Position numbers and translations under genes: made by a program. This document shows positions 17,551 through 26,681 of a stretch of DNA of 64,000 nt, piece after piece. Numbering within the stretch: the stretch's first letter is position 1; every line of letters starts with the position of its first letter. Under the pieces are notes generated by a model. It was not told where the DNA came from. It saw only the letters and a program-made list of their open reading frames with translations, and made no database searches. Source of the stretch: Hyphomicrobiales bacterium (lineage in GTDB: Bacteria > Pseudomonadota > Alphaproteobacteria > Rhizobiales > Devosiaceae); NCBI GenBank assembly GCA_900470445.1, contig UCAU01000012.1, positions 78,847 through 142,846 of the forward strand, in the 5' to 3' direction.

Positions 17551-17982
17551 ATGTCTGCCATTGCCGACGCATTCATGCGGCGCTTCGTCGAGTTCATCAA
17601 CACGGCCGACGAGACGCTCGGCAATGCGCTGATCGCCAGTGAGGCAATCTTCCACGTCCCGAACCAGCGCGAGCCCATGCAGGGCCTTGGCGGCTATCTT
17701 GGCATCATCGGGATGATGCGCAGCGGTTTCCCTGACATCCAATGGGCGCTGGAAGAGATAATTGCCGAAGAGCGCGGAGCCGGCGATATGCGGATCGCAG
17801 CGCGCTTCACCATGCGGGGAACGCACCAGGGCGATTTTTTTGGGATTCCCGCCACCGGGCGATCGATCGCCGTCCAGGCGGTGAATTTTTACCGCGTTTC
17901 CAATGGCAAGATCGTCGAGGAGCGCGGGCAGCCGGACCTCTTGGGTCTTATGCAACAGATCGGAGCGGCGCCGGTATCGTAG
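17551..17982 (+). CDS. SnoaL-like/ester cyclase family protein
   Basis: 143 residues with the NTF2-like fold of the SnoaL ester cyclase family. Seen are the N-terminal helix FMRRFVEFINTADETLG, GFPDIQWALEEIIAEE, RFTMRGTHQGDFFGIPATGR and the closing VNFYRVSNGKIVEERGQPD. A good AACGGAGATATC ribosome site precedes the ATG. Eighty-five nt after the quinone-reductase-like gene and probably cotranscribed. Such proteins act on many small substrates or have no known activity; I do not assign one. Confidence 0.85.
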   Translation: MSAIADAFMRRFVEFINTADETLGNALIASEAIFHVPNQREPMQGLGGYLGIIGMMRSGFPDIQWALEEIIAEERGAGDMRIAARFTMRGTHQGDFFGIPATGRSIAVQAVNFYRVSNGKIVEERGQPDLLGLMQQIGAAPVS

Positions 17983-18058
17983 TGTCTGACAGCTCTCAGG
18001 TTAAGCCGTTCGTCTTTGAATGGCGTGGGCCGGTCGCACTTCTTTGTTGCGAATGATT

Positions 18059-18068
18059 TGCAATTGCA
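18059..18068. promoter_or_regulatory. Candidate metal-regulator site before sitA
   Basis: TGCAATTGCA is a perfect 10-bp palindrome within an AT-rich patch, 33 nt before the sitA start. Its base composition and position resemble Mur (manganese-sensing Fur) sites of Rhizobiales. Only one half-turn matches well, so this is tentative. Confidence 0.35.
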
Positions 18069-18101
18069 CTATTGATAGGGCGTTCTGTTCTGGAGTGCCC
18101 G

Positions 18102-18992
18102 ATGCGTCGTCGCTTGTTTTGTGTGCTTGCTGTGTCCGCTTTTGTCCTCGCCTCGCTGCCGGCTTCCGCTCAGGATCGTCTGAAAGCCGTCACTACATTC
18201 ACCATCATCGCCGACATGGCGCGCAATGTTGCGGGCGACGCGGCCGATGTGGTGTCGATCACCAAGCCCGGCGCTGAAATTCACAATTACCAGCCAACCC
18301 CCGGCGATCTGATTGCGGCGCAGGATGCCGACCTGATCCTGTGGAACGGACTGAACCTGGAACAATGGTTCGCCCAATTCCTCGCCAATCTGGGCGATGT
18401 GCCCAATGTGGTGGTCACCGAGGGCGTCGATCCGATGGGCATCGGCGAGGGACCCTATGCGGGCAAGCCCAACCCGCATGCCTGGATGTCGCCCACCAAT
18501 GGGCTGATCTATGTGGAAAATATCCGCAAGGCGTTCGTCGCGGCCGACCCGGCCAATGAAGCGACCTATAATGCCAATGCCGCTGCCTATTCGGCGGAGA
18601 TTACCGCGACGGTCGAGCCGATCCGCGTCGCTCTTGCCGCGATCCCCGAGGAGCGGCGGTGGCTGGCGACATCGGAAGGCGCCTTCAGCTATCTGGCGCG
18701 CGATTTCGGGCTCAAGGAACTCTACCTTTGGCCGATCAATGCCGACCAGCAGGGCACCCCGCAACAGGTGCGCCATGTGATCGATGAAGTGCGCACCAAT
18801 GACGTGCCGGCCATCTTTTCGGAATCCACCATCTCCTCCAAGCCTGCCGAACAGGTGGCGCGCGAAACCGGCATCAAATATGGCGGCGTGCTCTATGTGG
18901 ATTCGCTCTCGGAGGCCGATGGCCCGGTGCCGACCTATCTCGACCTGCTCAAAGTCACCACCTCCACCATTGTAAAGGGCCTCGAGCCATGA
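18102..18992 (+). CDS. sitA: Manganese/iron ABC transporter substrate-binding protein
   Basis: 296 residues, cluster A-I metal-binding protein. Signal peptide [17 protein letters not shown], cleavage near SAQ (24). Metal ligands fit the Mn/Fe pattern: His 61 (EIHNYQP), His 126 (PHAWMSP), Glu 192 ([13 protein letters not shown]) and Asp 267 (YVDSLS). Zinc-specific relatives have a histidine in place of the Glu and a His-rich loop, which is absent here. TGGAG precedes the ATG at 18102. Delivers metal to SitCD; first of four overlapping genes. Confidence 0.93.
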   Translation: MRRRLFCVLAVSAFVLASLPASAQDRLKAVTTFTIIADMARNVAGDAADVVSITKPGAEIHNYQPTPGDLIAAQDADLILWNGLNLEQWFAQFLANLGDVPNVVVTEGVDPMGIGEGPYAGKPNPHAWMSPTNGLIYVENIRKAFVAADPANEATYNANAAAYSAEITATVEPIRVALAAIPEERRWLATSEGAFSYLARDFGLKELYLWPINADQQGTPQQVRHVIDEVRTNDVPAIFSESTISSKPAEQVARETGIKYGGVLYVDSLSEADGPVPTYLDLLKVTTSTIVKGLEP

Positions 18993-19867
18993 ATGCCGCC
19001 CAGCAACCGGGCCTGGCGGTCAGCGACATCACCGTCGCTTACCGCAACGGGACGACCGCGATAAAGCATGCCAGCTTCTCCATCCCGCGCGGTTCCATAA
19101 CTGCGCTGGTGGGCGTCAATGGTTCGGGCAAATCCACCCTGTTCAAGGCCATTATGGGCTTTGTGCCGCTGGCCGCCGGGTCGGTCGAAATTCTGGGCGT
19201 GCCGGGCGGGCAGGCGCTCAAGCGCAATCTCGTCGCCTATGTGCCGCAATCCGAAGATGTCGACTGGAATTTCCCGGTGCTGGTCGAAGACGTGGTGATG
19301 ATGGGGCGCTATGGCCACATGAACATGCTGCGCCGCCCCCGCGCCATCGACCACCAGATGGTCACAGAGGCTTTGGAGCGGGTGAACCTGCTCGAATTCC
19401 GCCACCGCCAGATTGGCGAACTCTCCGGCGGGCAAAAAAAGCGTGTCTTTCTCGCCCGGGCTCTGGCCCAGCAAAGCGAGGTCATCCTGCTCGACGAGCC
19501 GTTTACCGGCGTCGACGTCAAGACCGAGGATTCTATCGTCGCCCTGCTGCGCGCGCTGCGCGACGAAGGCAAGGTGATGCTGGTCTCGACCCACAATCTG
19601 GGCTCGGTGCCCGAATTCTGCGACCGCACGGTGCTGGTCAAGGGCACGGTTTTGGCCTCCGGCCCGACCGCGGAAGTGTTTACCCGCGAATGGCTGGAAA
19701 TCACCTTTGGCGGCGCCTTGCGCCACTTCGTGCTGGCGGGTTCGGACCTGCATGATGACGACGATCCGCGCCATATCTCGGTGCTGACCGACGATGAACG
19801 CCCGCTCGTCATGTATGGCGAAGAGGGCAAGATGAAAACCCGGCAGTCGGACCCGGTCGAAAAATGA
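18989..19867 (+). CDS. sitB: Manganese/iron ABC transporter ATP-binding protein
   Basis: 292 residues. Walker [11 protein letters not shown]-loop [13 protein letters not shown], signature LSGGQKKR and Walker [11 protein letters not shown]. The YVPQ...DWNFP segment is typical of the metal-chelate ABC class. The ATG overlaps the sitA stop (ATGA), and its own stop overlaps sitC in the same way, so translation is coupled. It powers the SitCD permeases. The C-terminal tail of about 40 residues ([18 protein letters not shown]) is a little longer and more acidic than usual. Confidence 0.95.
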   Translation: MNAAQQPGLAVSDITVAYRNGTTAIKHASFSIPRGSITALVGVNGSGKSTLFKAIMGFVPLAAGSVEILGVPGGQALKRNLVAYVPQSEDVDWNFPVLVEDVVMMGRYGHMNMLRRPRAIDHQMVTEALERVNLLEFRHRQIGELSGGQKKRVFLARALAQQSEVILLDEPFTGVDVKTEDSIVALLRALRDEGKVMLVSTHNLGSVPEFCDRTVLVKGTVLASGPTAEVFTREWLEITFGGALRHFVLAGSDLHDDDDPRHISVLTDDERPLVMYGEEGKMKTRQSDPVEK

Positions 19868-20718
19868 TCGAAACCCTGCTGCTGCCCTTCAACTATCACT
19901 ACATGATCAACGCCATCTGGGTGTCGGCCCTGGTCGGCGGCGTCTGTGCGTTCCTCTCGGCCTATCTCATGCTCAAGGGCTGGTCGCTGATTGGCGATGC
20001 GCTGAGCCATTCCATCGTTCCCGGCGTTGCCGGCGCCTATATGCTGGGCCTGCCCTTTTCGCTGGGCGCCTTCTTTTCCGGCGGGCTGGCGGCCGGGGCC
20101 ATGCTGTTTTTGACCCAGCGCACCAAGCTCAAGGAAGATGCGGTGATCGGGCTGATCTTCACTGCGTTTTTCGGCCTGGGCCTGTTCATGATTTCGCTGT
20201 CGCCGACGGCAGTGAATATCCAGACCATTGTCATGGGCAATATCCTGGCGGTGACGCCCGAGGATACGCTGCAGCTGGTGATCATTGCCGTGGTGACGCT
20301 GGCCATCATGCTGGTGATCTGGAAGGATCTGATGGTCACCTTTTTCGATGAAAGCCATGCCCGCACCATCGGGCTCAATCCCCCGATGCTGCGGGTGATC
20401 TTTTTCACCCTTTTGGCAGCCTGCACGGTCGCGGCCATGCAGACCGTGGGAGCATTCCTGGTCATCGCCATGGTGGTGACGCCGGGGGCGACAGCCTATC
20501 TGCTCACCGATCGCTTTCCGCGGCTGATCCTGATCGCCGTGGCGGTAGGGACGCTATCGAGCCTCTTCGGCGCCTATATCTCCTTCTTCCTTGATGGAGC
20601 GACCGGCGGCGTTATCGTCGTGCTGCAGACCGGGGTGTTCCTCCTCGCCTTCTTCTTTGCGCCCAAGCATGGCCTGCTGGCTGCCAAGCGTCGCACCGCC
20701 GAGGAAATCGCCAAATGA
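19864..20718 (+). CDS. sitC: Manganese/iron ABC transporter permease
   Basis: 284 residues, ABC-3 family permease with about eight helices ([56 protein letters not shown]). The conserved [17 protein letters not shown] motif sits after the first helix. Overlaps sitB and sitD by 4 nt each. Forms the membrane channel together with SitD for import of Mn(II) or Fe(II). Confidence 0.95.
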   Translation: MIETLLLPFNYHYMINAIWVSALVGGVCAFLSAYLMLKGWSLIGDALSHSIVPGVAGAYMLGLPFSLGAFFSGGLAAGAMLFLTQRTKLKEDAVIGLIFTAFFGLGLFMISLSPTAVNIQTIVMGNILAVTPEDTLQLVIIAVVTLAIMLVIWKDLMVTFFDESHARTIGLNPPMLRVIFFTLLAACTVAAMQTVGAFLVIAMVVTPGATAYLLTDRFPRLILIAVAVGTLSSLFGAYISFFLDGATGGVIVVLQTGVFLLAFFFAPKHGLLAAKRRTAEEIAK

Positions 20719-21563
20719 ACGAATTCCTCGTCTACGCGCTCTGGCCGTTCCACTTCCCCTTCATGACCTCGGCCATGGCGATTGCCGTCATGGTCGCCAT
20801 CCCTACAGCCTTGCTCTCGTGCTTTTTGGTGCTCAAGGGCTGGTCGCTGATGGGCGACGCCATCTCCCATGCCGTGCTGCCGGGCGTGGTGCTGGCCTAT
20901 ATCGTGGGCCTGCCGCTCGGCATCGGCGCCTTTGCCGCCGGCATGGGCTGCGCCCTGTCGGTGGGGTATCTCAAGGAAAATAGCCGCATCAAGGAAGACA
21001 CCGTGATGGGCGTGGTGTTTTCGGGCCTGTTTGGCCTGGGCATCGTGCTCTACACCTCGATCCAGACCGAGGTGCATCTCGACCATATCCTGTTCGGCGA
21101 CATTCTAGGCGTCAGCACTGGGGACCTGATCCAGACCGGTGTCATTGCGCTGGTGGTGACCGTGATCGTGCTCGCCAAATGGCGGGACCTGCTGCTCTTC
21201 ACCTTCGATCCGCAGCAGGCTGGGGCCATCGGCCTGCCGGTGCGCGTGCTGCATTATGGGCTGCTGGCGCTACTCTCGCTGACCATCGTCGCGGCGCTGA
21301 CGGCGGTGGGCATCGTGCTGGTGATCGCGCTGCTGGTGGCGCCCGGGGCCATCGCCTATCTCATCAGCAAGCGCTTCGCGCCGATGATGCTGATTGCGGT
21401 GACAGTGTCGGTGGTGTCGTCGCTGGTGGGCATCTATGCCAGCTTCTTCATCGACTCGGCGCCCGCGCCGACCATCGTGCTGCTGATGTCAGCGACGTTT
21501 ATCGTGACCTTCGTGGTGACGACAATGCGACGGCCGGCGCCGCTGGCTGCGGCTGGCGCCTAG
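20715..21563 (+). CDS. sitD: Manganese/iron ABC transporter permease
   Basis: 282 residues, second ABC-3 family permease. It has the same GWSLMGDAISHAVLPGV motif as SitC, plus FSGLFGLGIVLYTSIQTEVHLDHILFGD-type segments (helix 4 region) and VGIVLVIALLVAPGAIAYL. The two permeases are diverged paralogues. Last gene of sitABCD; a 12-bp hairpin follows before the next gene. Confidence 0.95.
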   Translation: MNEFLVYALWPFHFPFMTSAMAIAVMVAIPTALLSCFLVLKGWSLMGDAISHAVLPGVVLAYIVGLPLGIGAFAAGMGCALSVGYLKENSRIKEDTVMGVVFSGLFGLGIVLYTSIQTEVHLDHILFGDILGVSTGDLIQTGVIALVVTVIVLAKWRDLLLFTFDPQQAGAIGLPVRVLHYGLLALLSLTIVAALTAVGIVLVIALLVAPGAIAYLISKRFAPMMLIAVTVSVVSSLVGIYASFFIDSAPAPTIVLLMSATFIVTFVVTTMRRPAPLAAAGA

Positions 21564-21586
21564 CCGATCTGTACGGCTTATCCCCG

Positions 21587-21620
21587 CCTTTGCCGGCCGG
21601 CCTAGACTGGCCGGCAAAGG
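21587..21620 (+). promoter_or_regulatory. Hairpin covering the ribosome binding site of the tail-like gene
   Basis: CCTTTGCCGGCC and GGCCGGCAAAGG form a perfect 12-bp stem with a 10-nt loop. The right arm includes most of the AAAGGAG ribosome site of the gene starting at 21630. There is no T-run after the stem, so it is not a typical terminator in the plus direction. It may end or protect sitABCD mRNA, or hide the ribosome site of transcripts reading through from sitABCD. Confidence 0.6.
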
Positions 21621-21629
21621 AGTTTCCCC

Positions 21630-22694
21630 ATGGATCAAAGCCCGCGCCTGTCATTGCCGCTCATCATGCCGCAGCAGGCCCAGAAACACGTGACGCATAA
21701 CGAGGCGATCCAGGCGCTCGATGCGCTGGTGCAACCGATCGTGGAAAGCCGCACATTGGCGACCCCGCCCGCGAGCCCGCTGGCGGGGGAGGCCTATATC
21801 GTGCCCGCCGCCGCGACGGGGGCCTGGGCCGGCCACGCCAATGAAATCGCCGCATTCCAGTCCGGCGCCTGGATGTTCTACGATCCGGCCGCCGGCTGGC
21901 AGGCCTATGTCAAAGCCGATCACACATTCTGTGTGTTCGACGCGGGGGATTGGGTGCCGCTGGCCTCGCTCGGCTCGGGCCTGCCGCAATTGGGCATCAA
22001 TGCCTCCGCCGATGCGACCAACCGGCTGGCGGTTTCCAGCCCGGCGACCTTGCTCAACCATGCCGGCAATGGCCACCAGCTCAAGCTCAACAAGGCTTCT
22101 GCCGGCGATACGGCAAGCCTGTTGTTCCAGAGCAATTGGTCGGGCCGCGCCGAAATGGGGCTGGCCGGGGACGATCACTGGCGGCTCAAGGTCAGCGCCG
22201 ATGGCTCGAGCTGGATCAATGCGTTGGCCATTGACGCAGCGAGCGGCGCCGCCAGCTTTGCCGCGTCCGTGCGGCCTGCCGCCGACAATGCGGTGACGCT
22301 GGGCGCCAGCGGTGCGCGCTGGGCCTCGGTCTGGTCGGCAACGGGCGCCATCCAGACCTCGGACGCGCGCCAGAAAACCGATATTGCGCCCAGCGATCTC
22401 GGCCTCGATTTCATCCTGTCACTGCAGCCGGTGAAATATCGCTGGATTGCCGGCGGGGTGGAAGACGGCGCCGCGCGCCCAGGCCGCCGCACCCATTATG
22501 GGCTCCTGGCGCAGCAGGTGAAATCGGCGCTCGAGGCGGCGGGCTGCGCGGATTTTGCCGGACATGTGAAGGCTGATCCTGCCGATGCCGAAAGCGAGGA
22601 GGGTCTGCGCTATGACGCTTTTATCGGGCCGCTGATCGCAGCGATGCAGCAATTGGCCGGCCGCGTTGAGCGCCTGGAACGCGCTAAATCTTGA
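21630..22694 (+). CDS. Tail-fibre-like protein: DUF2793 with S74 intramolecular chaperone
   Basis: 354 residues. The N-terminal half (about 1-120) matches DUF2793, found on phage and gene-transfer-agent-like tail proteins: PQQAQKHVTHNEAIQALDAL, PLAGEAYIVP, GAWMFYDPAAGWQAYV. A repeat-like middle (NGHQLKLNKASAGDTASLLF, WSGRAEMGLAGDDHWRL) precedes the C-terminal peptidase S74/endosialidase chaperone, which begins at TSDARQKTDI with the autocleavage serine and contains LQPVKYRW and YGLLAQQV. A coiled-coil end follows (MQQLAGRVERLERAK). No other phage genes flank it. Probably a trimeric surface or tail spike; role here unknown. Its stop overlaps the convergent TetR gene. Confidence 0.82.
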   Translation: MDQSPRLSLPLIMPQQAQKHVTHNEAIQALDALVQPIVESRTLATPPASPLAGEAYIVPAAATGAWAGHANEIAAFQSGAWMFYDPAAGWQAYVKADHTFCVFDAGDWVPLASLGSGLPQLGINASADATNRLAVSSPATLLNHAGNGHQLKLNKASAGDTASLLFQSNWSGRAEMGLAGDDHWRLKVSADGSSWINALAIDAASGAASFAASVRPAADNAVTLGASGARWASVWSATGAIQTSDARQKTDIAPSDLGLDFILSLQPVKYRWIAGGVEDGAARPGRRTHYGLLAQQVKSALEAAGCADFAGHVKADPADAESEEGLRYDAFIGPLIAAMQQLAGRVERLERAKS

Positions 22695-23265
22695 GTCCGC
22701 GGATCAAGGCCTTGATAGCCTTGCGATAATCGCTGACCTCTTCGGGCGGGGCCAGCGCCGCCCGATCGAACAGCGCATTGAGCAGATGCGCCAGCGGCAC
22801 GGCGGGCAGCTCGCGGATCGCTTTGGCGTCCATCGCTGCCGTCACGCCCTCGACCAGGGTGCGCAGGCCATGCCGGCCATCGATCTCGTCCACAATTGCC
22901 CGGCCAAGCACGGCCGGCGCATCCACCAGCAGGATGCGCCGCCTTCCCTTGTCCTGCATGGCATCGAGAAATGCATCCCCGCCAGCGATCAGCGCCTTGA
23001 CCGGCCCCGGTTCGTCCTCGCCCTCGGTGGCAGCATTGATCGCCATGGCCAGCAACATGTGCTCTTCCTCGACCACGGTGGCAAACAAAGCCGCCTTGTC
23101 GGCAAAGTGGTGATAGAGCGCGCCGCGCGTCACCCCGGCCGCCTGCACGATTTCCGGCGTACCCGTCCCGGCATAGCCGTTTTGGGCAAAGAGGGCGCGG
23201 GCCGCGCTGACCAGGGCGGCACGGGTGCCGCTGCGTCGCTCGGCCTGGCTTCGGCGCTCTTGCAT
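22684..23265 (-). CDS. TetR family transcriptional regulator
   Basis: 193 residues. Helix-turn-helix near the N-terminus: AALVSAARALFAQNGYAGTG, TPEIVQAAGVTRGALYHHFADK (about residues 15-56). The C-terminal ligand domain is variable and gives no ligand. The start at 23265 (MQERRSQAERR) is the usual TetR lead; no ribosome site is visible before it, and the operator-like palindrome lies directly upstream, so the mRNA could be nearly leaderless. Divergent from a VOC protein gene, which it likely represses together with itself. Confidence 0.9.
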   Translation of the reverse strand: MQERRSQAERRSGTRAALVSAARALFAQNGYAGTGTPEIVQAAGVTRGALYHHFADKAALFATVVEEEHMLLAMAINAATEGEDEPGPVKALIAGGDAFLDAMQDKGRRRILLVDAPAVLGRAIVDEIDGRHGLRTLVEGVTAAMDAKAIRELPAVPLAHLLNALFDRAALAPPEEVSDYRKAIKALIRGLKI

Positions 23266-23282
23266 ACGTACAGACTGTATGT
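23266..23282. promoter_or_regulatory. Palindromic operator in the TetR/VOC divergent region
   Basis: ACGTACAG-A-CTGTATGT has 8-bp arms with one mismatch (core TACAG-A-CTGTA is perfect). It touches the TetR start codon and lies 58 nt before the VOC gene. A TAATAT box on the minus strand sits just beyond it (about 23287-23296). Likely the TetR autoregulatory site. Confidence 0.55.
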
Positions 23283-23339
23283 TAGGTGATATTACAGACA
23301 GATTGCACGTAAACTTCATCCCATGCAAGGATGTTTATC

Positions 23340-23750
23340 ATGAAAATGCTCAATGCCTATCCGCTTCTCCAGGTCGAAGACGTTGCGGCGACTGCGGCTT
23401 TCTACCAGACCCATCTCGGTTTCGCCCCGGTCTTCGACAGCGACTGGTATGTGCATATGCGCTCCACTGCCAAGGAGCATATCGAGCTTGCCGTCATTGC
23501 CTATGATCACCAAACCATCCCCGAAATCGGCCGCATGCCGACCGCAGGCCTGATCCTGAGCTTTGAAGTCGAACACGCGGGGGCAGAATATGAGCGCCTG
23601 CGCAGTGCCGGCGTGGCCATCGCGCAACCGCTGCGCGACGAGGTTTTCGGCCAGCGCCATTTCATCGCTGCGGACCCCAATGGGGTGTTGCTCGACATCA
23701 TCACCCCCATCGAACCCGACGCCGACTGGCTGGCCAGCCAACAGCACTAG
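23340..23750 (+). CDS. VOC (glyoxalase/bleomycin-resistance) family protein
   Basis: 136 residues with the paired beta-alpha-beta-beta-beta fold of the VOC superfamily: [21 protein letters not shown] at the start, [15 protein letters not shown], and the C-terminal [21 protein letters not shown]. The ATG at 23340 has AAGGA 8 nt upstream; the alternative at 23331 is too close. Divergent TetR gene suggests induction by a small toxic or xenobiotic compound. No specific activity can be read from the sequence. Confidence 0.87.
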   Translation: MKMLNAYPLLQVEDVAATAAFYQTHLGFAPVFDSDWYVHMRSTAKEHIELAVIAYDHQTIPEIGRMPTAGLILSFEVEHAGAEYERLRSAGVAIAQPLRDEVFGQRHFIAADPNGVLLDIITPIEPDADWLASQQH

Positions 23751-23796
23751 ACGGGTTCGCGCTAGCCTAGCCGCTTGTGGTGGGTTATGGCACGGC

Positions 23797-24981
23797 ATGG
23801 CTATCGACATTGCGCAATCCGACGCGACCATTGCCGCGTCCTCCCCAGTCCTGCTGTCCGAAGCAGGATCGCTCCGGCGATTGCCGCTGGGTCCCGAGCT
23901 GGAACGGCCGCAGAGCTTTTATGACCGGTTCGATGACTGGGCGGTGTTTTATGACGTGTTCCGCGACCACACGGGGCGGCATGTCTACCTGATGGGGCCA
24001 ATGGCGCTCAATCTGGCGCCCCATATCGATGGGCTCGTGCTCGAAGGTGTTCAAACCGGGACTATCGTCCGGCCAAAGATACATCACGGCGTGCAGGCAA
24101 TCATCTTGCGCGCAACATTGCCCAAAGCAGATACCCATCTGCGGCTCAGCATTGGCGATCAGCAGTTCGAACTGGCCATTCAGCCGAACCAGAGCCAGGC
24201 GCTTGCCGGCGATCGCGCCATTTTCACCATCAACAAAGACAACGATCTCCAATGGATCGCCGATTGGGCGCGCTTTTACGTTAGGGAACATGGCGCCACC
24301 GCTGTAGTCGTCTACGACAACGGCTCGACGGAATACGGCCTTGACGATGTTCGCAGAACTCTCTCTGCCGTCGAAGGGCTCAAGAAATTCTTGGTCATTC
24401 CCTGGCCCTATCGGTACGGCTCGATGGGCGATGTCTATACCAAGCACAAGTTCGGCGGGCATTGGCCGCAGTTTGCGCAGCCGACCCTGTTCGTTCAGTT
24501 CTTCCGTAAATATGCCATGCAGGCGCGTTCCATCCTCAATGTCGATGTGGACGAGTTGGTGATGTCCCCGTTCCGCAAATCGGTGTTCAAGGCGGTCGAG
24601 CGTTCTCCCTTCGGGCTGCTGCGCTTCAACCGGGTCTGGGTGCTCAATGCGCGCGAGGAGGAGGGGCCGCCGCGCCATCGCCAGTTCGTCATCCGCAAGA
24701 AGGGTATCGCCGCCCGCGACCGCGGCAAGAAATGGGCGCTGGCGCCGGGCAGGGCATTCTTTGCCAGCTGGCGCGCGCAGCCCTGGACCCACCAGGTCAA
24801 GGGCTGGCTTAATCTAGCGGGTTCCTCGGATCGCTTTTACGGCTACCACTTCATCGGCATCTCGCATTCCTGGTATTGGGATCGCACCGAAAAGATCGTA
24901 TTCGACCCTAAACTGCATGTGCGGGACCCATTGATGATCAAGACCTTCGCCGATGTGTTCGGCCCGGAACCCAAGCAATGA
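23797..24981 (+). CDS. Glycosyltransferase, family-2-like
   Basis: 394 residues. The N-terminal 110 residues form an unassigned domain; the glycosyltransferase part begins at FTINKDNDLQWIADWARFYV and VVVYDNGSTEYG. The DXD-like motif LNVDVDELVMSP is near the middle and a W-rich acceptor region (WTHQVKGWLN, YGYHFIGISHSWYW) follows. It resembles the Glyco_tranf_2_4 group often found in capsule or exopolysaccharide loci. Cytoplasmic, nucleotide-sugar dependent. The ATG at 23797 is chosen because the frame upstream runs into the VOC gene; ribosome site weak. It overlaps the next glycosyltransferase by 4 nt (ATGA). Confidence 0.8.
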   Translation: MAIDIAQSDATIAASSPVLLSEAGSLRRLPLGPELERPQSFYDRFDDWAVFYDVFRDHTGRHVYLMGPMALNLAPHIDGLVLEGVQTGTIVRPKIHHGVQAIILRATLPKADTHLRLSIGDQQFELAIQPNQSQALAGDRAIFTINKDNDLQWIADWARFYVREHGATAVVVYDNGSTEYGLDDVRRTLSAVEGLKKFLVIPWPYRYGSMGDVYTKHKFGGHWPQFAQPTLFVQFFRKYAMQARSILNVDVDELVMSPFRKSVFKAVERSPFGLLRFNRVWVLNAREEEGPPRHRQFVIRKKGIAARDRGKKWALAPGRAFFASWRAQPWTHQVKGWLNLAGSSDRFYGYHFIGISHSWYWDRTEKIVFDPKLHVRDPLMIKTFADVFGPEPKQ

Positions 24982-25778
24982 GCCTGCCCACCATTGTCAG
25001 CTTCTGGCATGGCCCGATGAGTTGGCTCGAAGCGCTGTCCATCGCCTCGTTCCGCCGCCACGGTCATCGCGTCGAGGTCTATTCCTTCGACCCCGTGCCC
25101 GGCCTGCCCGAGGGCGCGGTGGCGATGGATGCCGCCGAAGTGCTGCCGCGCGACAAGCTGGTTTTCTACAAAGGGAAAGGCACGCCCGGCGTGTTTTCGG
25201 ATTATTTCCGCATGAGCCTGCTGCGGCAGGGGCGCGGGGTCTATGCCGATCTCGACGTCTATTGCGTGCGCCCCATTGAAGGGCCGCCCGATTATCTGAT
25301 GGCCTATGAGCGCCCCGGCTCGGTCAATGGCGCGGTGCTGCATATTCCGGCGGATGCACCGCTGCTTGATGATCTGCTCGCCATTTTTACCGATACCAAA
25401 CGTCCGCTCTTGGAGCCGCATCTGCCCCCGTTCCGGCGGCTGGAAGTCGCCGCAAGGCGTCTCATGGGCGAAAAAATCGCGCCCGAAGATATGCAATATG
25501 GCGCGACGGGACCTTTTGCGCTGACCCATTATGTGCGCCAGCGCGGACTGCAGCATCTGGTGCGCCCTAGCAGCGTATTTTATCCCATCCCCTATGAGGG
25601 CATCCCCGCCCTGATGCAGCCTGGCTCCAGCATTGATGCGGCGATCGGCTCCGACACGCTGGCGGTTCACATTTGGCGCAGCCAGCTGACCCGTCGCGGT
25701 CGGGCCGACATGCCACCGCCCGTGCCTGGCAGCGCGCTGGCCGAACTCTGCGCCCGCGAAGGGGTCGTGCCCGGCTAG
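24978..25778 (+). CDS. Glycosyltransferase, GT32-like (DXD)
   Basis: 266 residues. Begins IVSFWHGPMSWLEALSIASF and contains VFSDYFRMSLLRQGRGVYADLD, the typical acceptor/donor site of the capsular GT32/TcdA-like sugar transferases with the DXD in YADLDVYCV. The remainder (MQYGATGPFALTHYVRQRG, AVHIWRSQ) also fits. ATGA overlap with the previous glycosyltransferase gene; together they probably add two sugars to a surface glycan. Ends 1 nt from the convergent GT8 gene. Confidence 0.83.
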   Translation: MSLPTIVSFWHGPMSWLEALSIASFRRHGHRVEVYSFDPVPGLPEGAVAMDAAEVLPRDKLVFYKGKGTPGVFSDYFRMSLLRQGRGVYADLDVYCVRPIEGPPDYLMAYERPGSVNGAVLHIPADAPLLDDLLAIFTDTKRPLLEPHLPPFRRLEVAARRLMGEKIAPEDMQYGATGPFALTHYVRQRGLQHLVRPSSVFYPIPYEGIPALMQPGSSIDAAIGSDTLAVHIWRSQLTRRGRADMPPPVPGSALAELCAREGVVPG

Positions 25779-25779
25779 T

Positions 25780-26670
25780 CTATTTGCCCAGGCCCAGTCG
25801 CTTCTTCCACCAGCGCTTCCAGCGATGGCGGGCAAAGCGATAGAACAGTTCATTGGTCATCACGTGCCGATAGAGCCGGGCAAAGGCCACGCTTTGCAGC
25901 ATGCCCGAGAAAATGCCCCAGGGCTTAGCCTCGCCCGTATAGTGCAGGATGGCCGGGTCGAGCCCCTCATGGGCATGGCGTGCATCGATCGTGTTCCAGC
26001 GCCAGGGCAATTGCAGCCAATTGCGCTGAAACACCAGATTGAGGAAATCCTGGTCGTAATAGATGCGGGCCATCACCCCATCCTTGAGCGCCTGTTCCAG
26101 CCGCCCGACAATATCGGCCTCGCGCCATTTGGCGACATCGATCAGCACCATGCCGGCATTGAAATAGGCATCCGCCGGGTCGAAGATATCGCGATTGTTG
26201 CGCAGGTCCCGCCCGCCGGTGATGAAGGCGCCGCCAGTGTCGCGCACCGCAGCAATCGGGTGACCCTCGATATCGCATTCGATAAGCTTCTCGATCGCAT
26301 CGCGCACCATCATGTCGCAATCGAGATAGAGGATGCGCTCGACCTCTGGGGGCAGGAAGCGGTCGATGATCAGCCGTGCATAGACGATGTTGGATAGCCG
26401 CCGGTTCTCCGGCATGCGCAGGGCGATGTCGGCAAAGAGCGGGGAACCGTCCAGGTCGTAGAATCGCAGCTGCGCGCCGAACTCGCTTGCTATGCCCTCC
26501 AGATCGTTGCGGTGGGCTTCCAGCAGCGGCCGGTGAAAAAGATGAAAGACGAGATCCTCGCGCCGCCGGGTAAACAGGCACACTGAGCGCATCGTGGCAT
26601 AGGCCGGCGCCCAGAAATTATCGTCGAAGGTCAGCGCGATATGCAGGGATTGGCCAGTGGCTTGAGACAT
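25780..26670 (-). CDS. Glycosyltransferase family 8 protein (copy 1)
   Basis: 296 residues. Starts with IALTFDDNFWAPAYATMRSV, the GT8 nucleotide-sugar region. Metal-binding DXD is in ILYLDCDMMV (about residue 116). DPADAYFNAGMVLID and the acceptor block YYDQDFLNLVF, ILHYTGEAKPW follow, with a basic tail RHRWKRWWKKR that could bind the membrane. Its neighbour at 26682 is a clear paralogue (same blocks, only an 11-nt gap), suggesting tandem duplication with different acceptors or linkages. Substrate unknown; retaining galactosyl- or glucosyl-transfer to LPS core is typical of the family. Confidence 0.88.
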   Translation of the reverse strand: MSQATGQSLHIALTFDDNFWAPAYATMRSVCLFTRRREDLVFHLFHRPLLEAHRNDLEGIASEFGAQLRFYDLDGSPLFADIALRMPENRRLSNIVYARLIIDRFLPPEVERILYLDCDMMVRDAIEKLIECDIEGHPIAAVRDTGGAFITGGRDLRNNRDIFDPADAYFNAGMVLIDVAKWREADIVGRLEQALKDGVMARIYYDQDFLNLVFQRNWLQLPWRWNTIDARHAHEGLDPAILHYTGEAKPWGIFSGMLQSVAFARLYRHVMTNELFYRFARHRWKRWWKKRLGLGK

Positions 26671-26681
26671 GACAGACCTTG

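Noticed and set aside
21564..22694. Prophage or gene transfer agent locus
   Set aside because: Only one tail-like gene is present; no capsid, portal, terminase or integrase on either side, so a prophage cannot be claimed.
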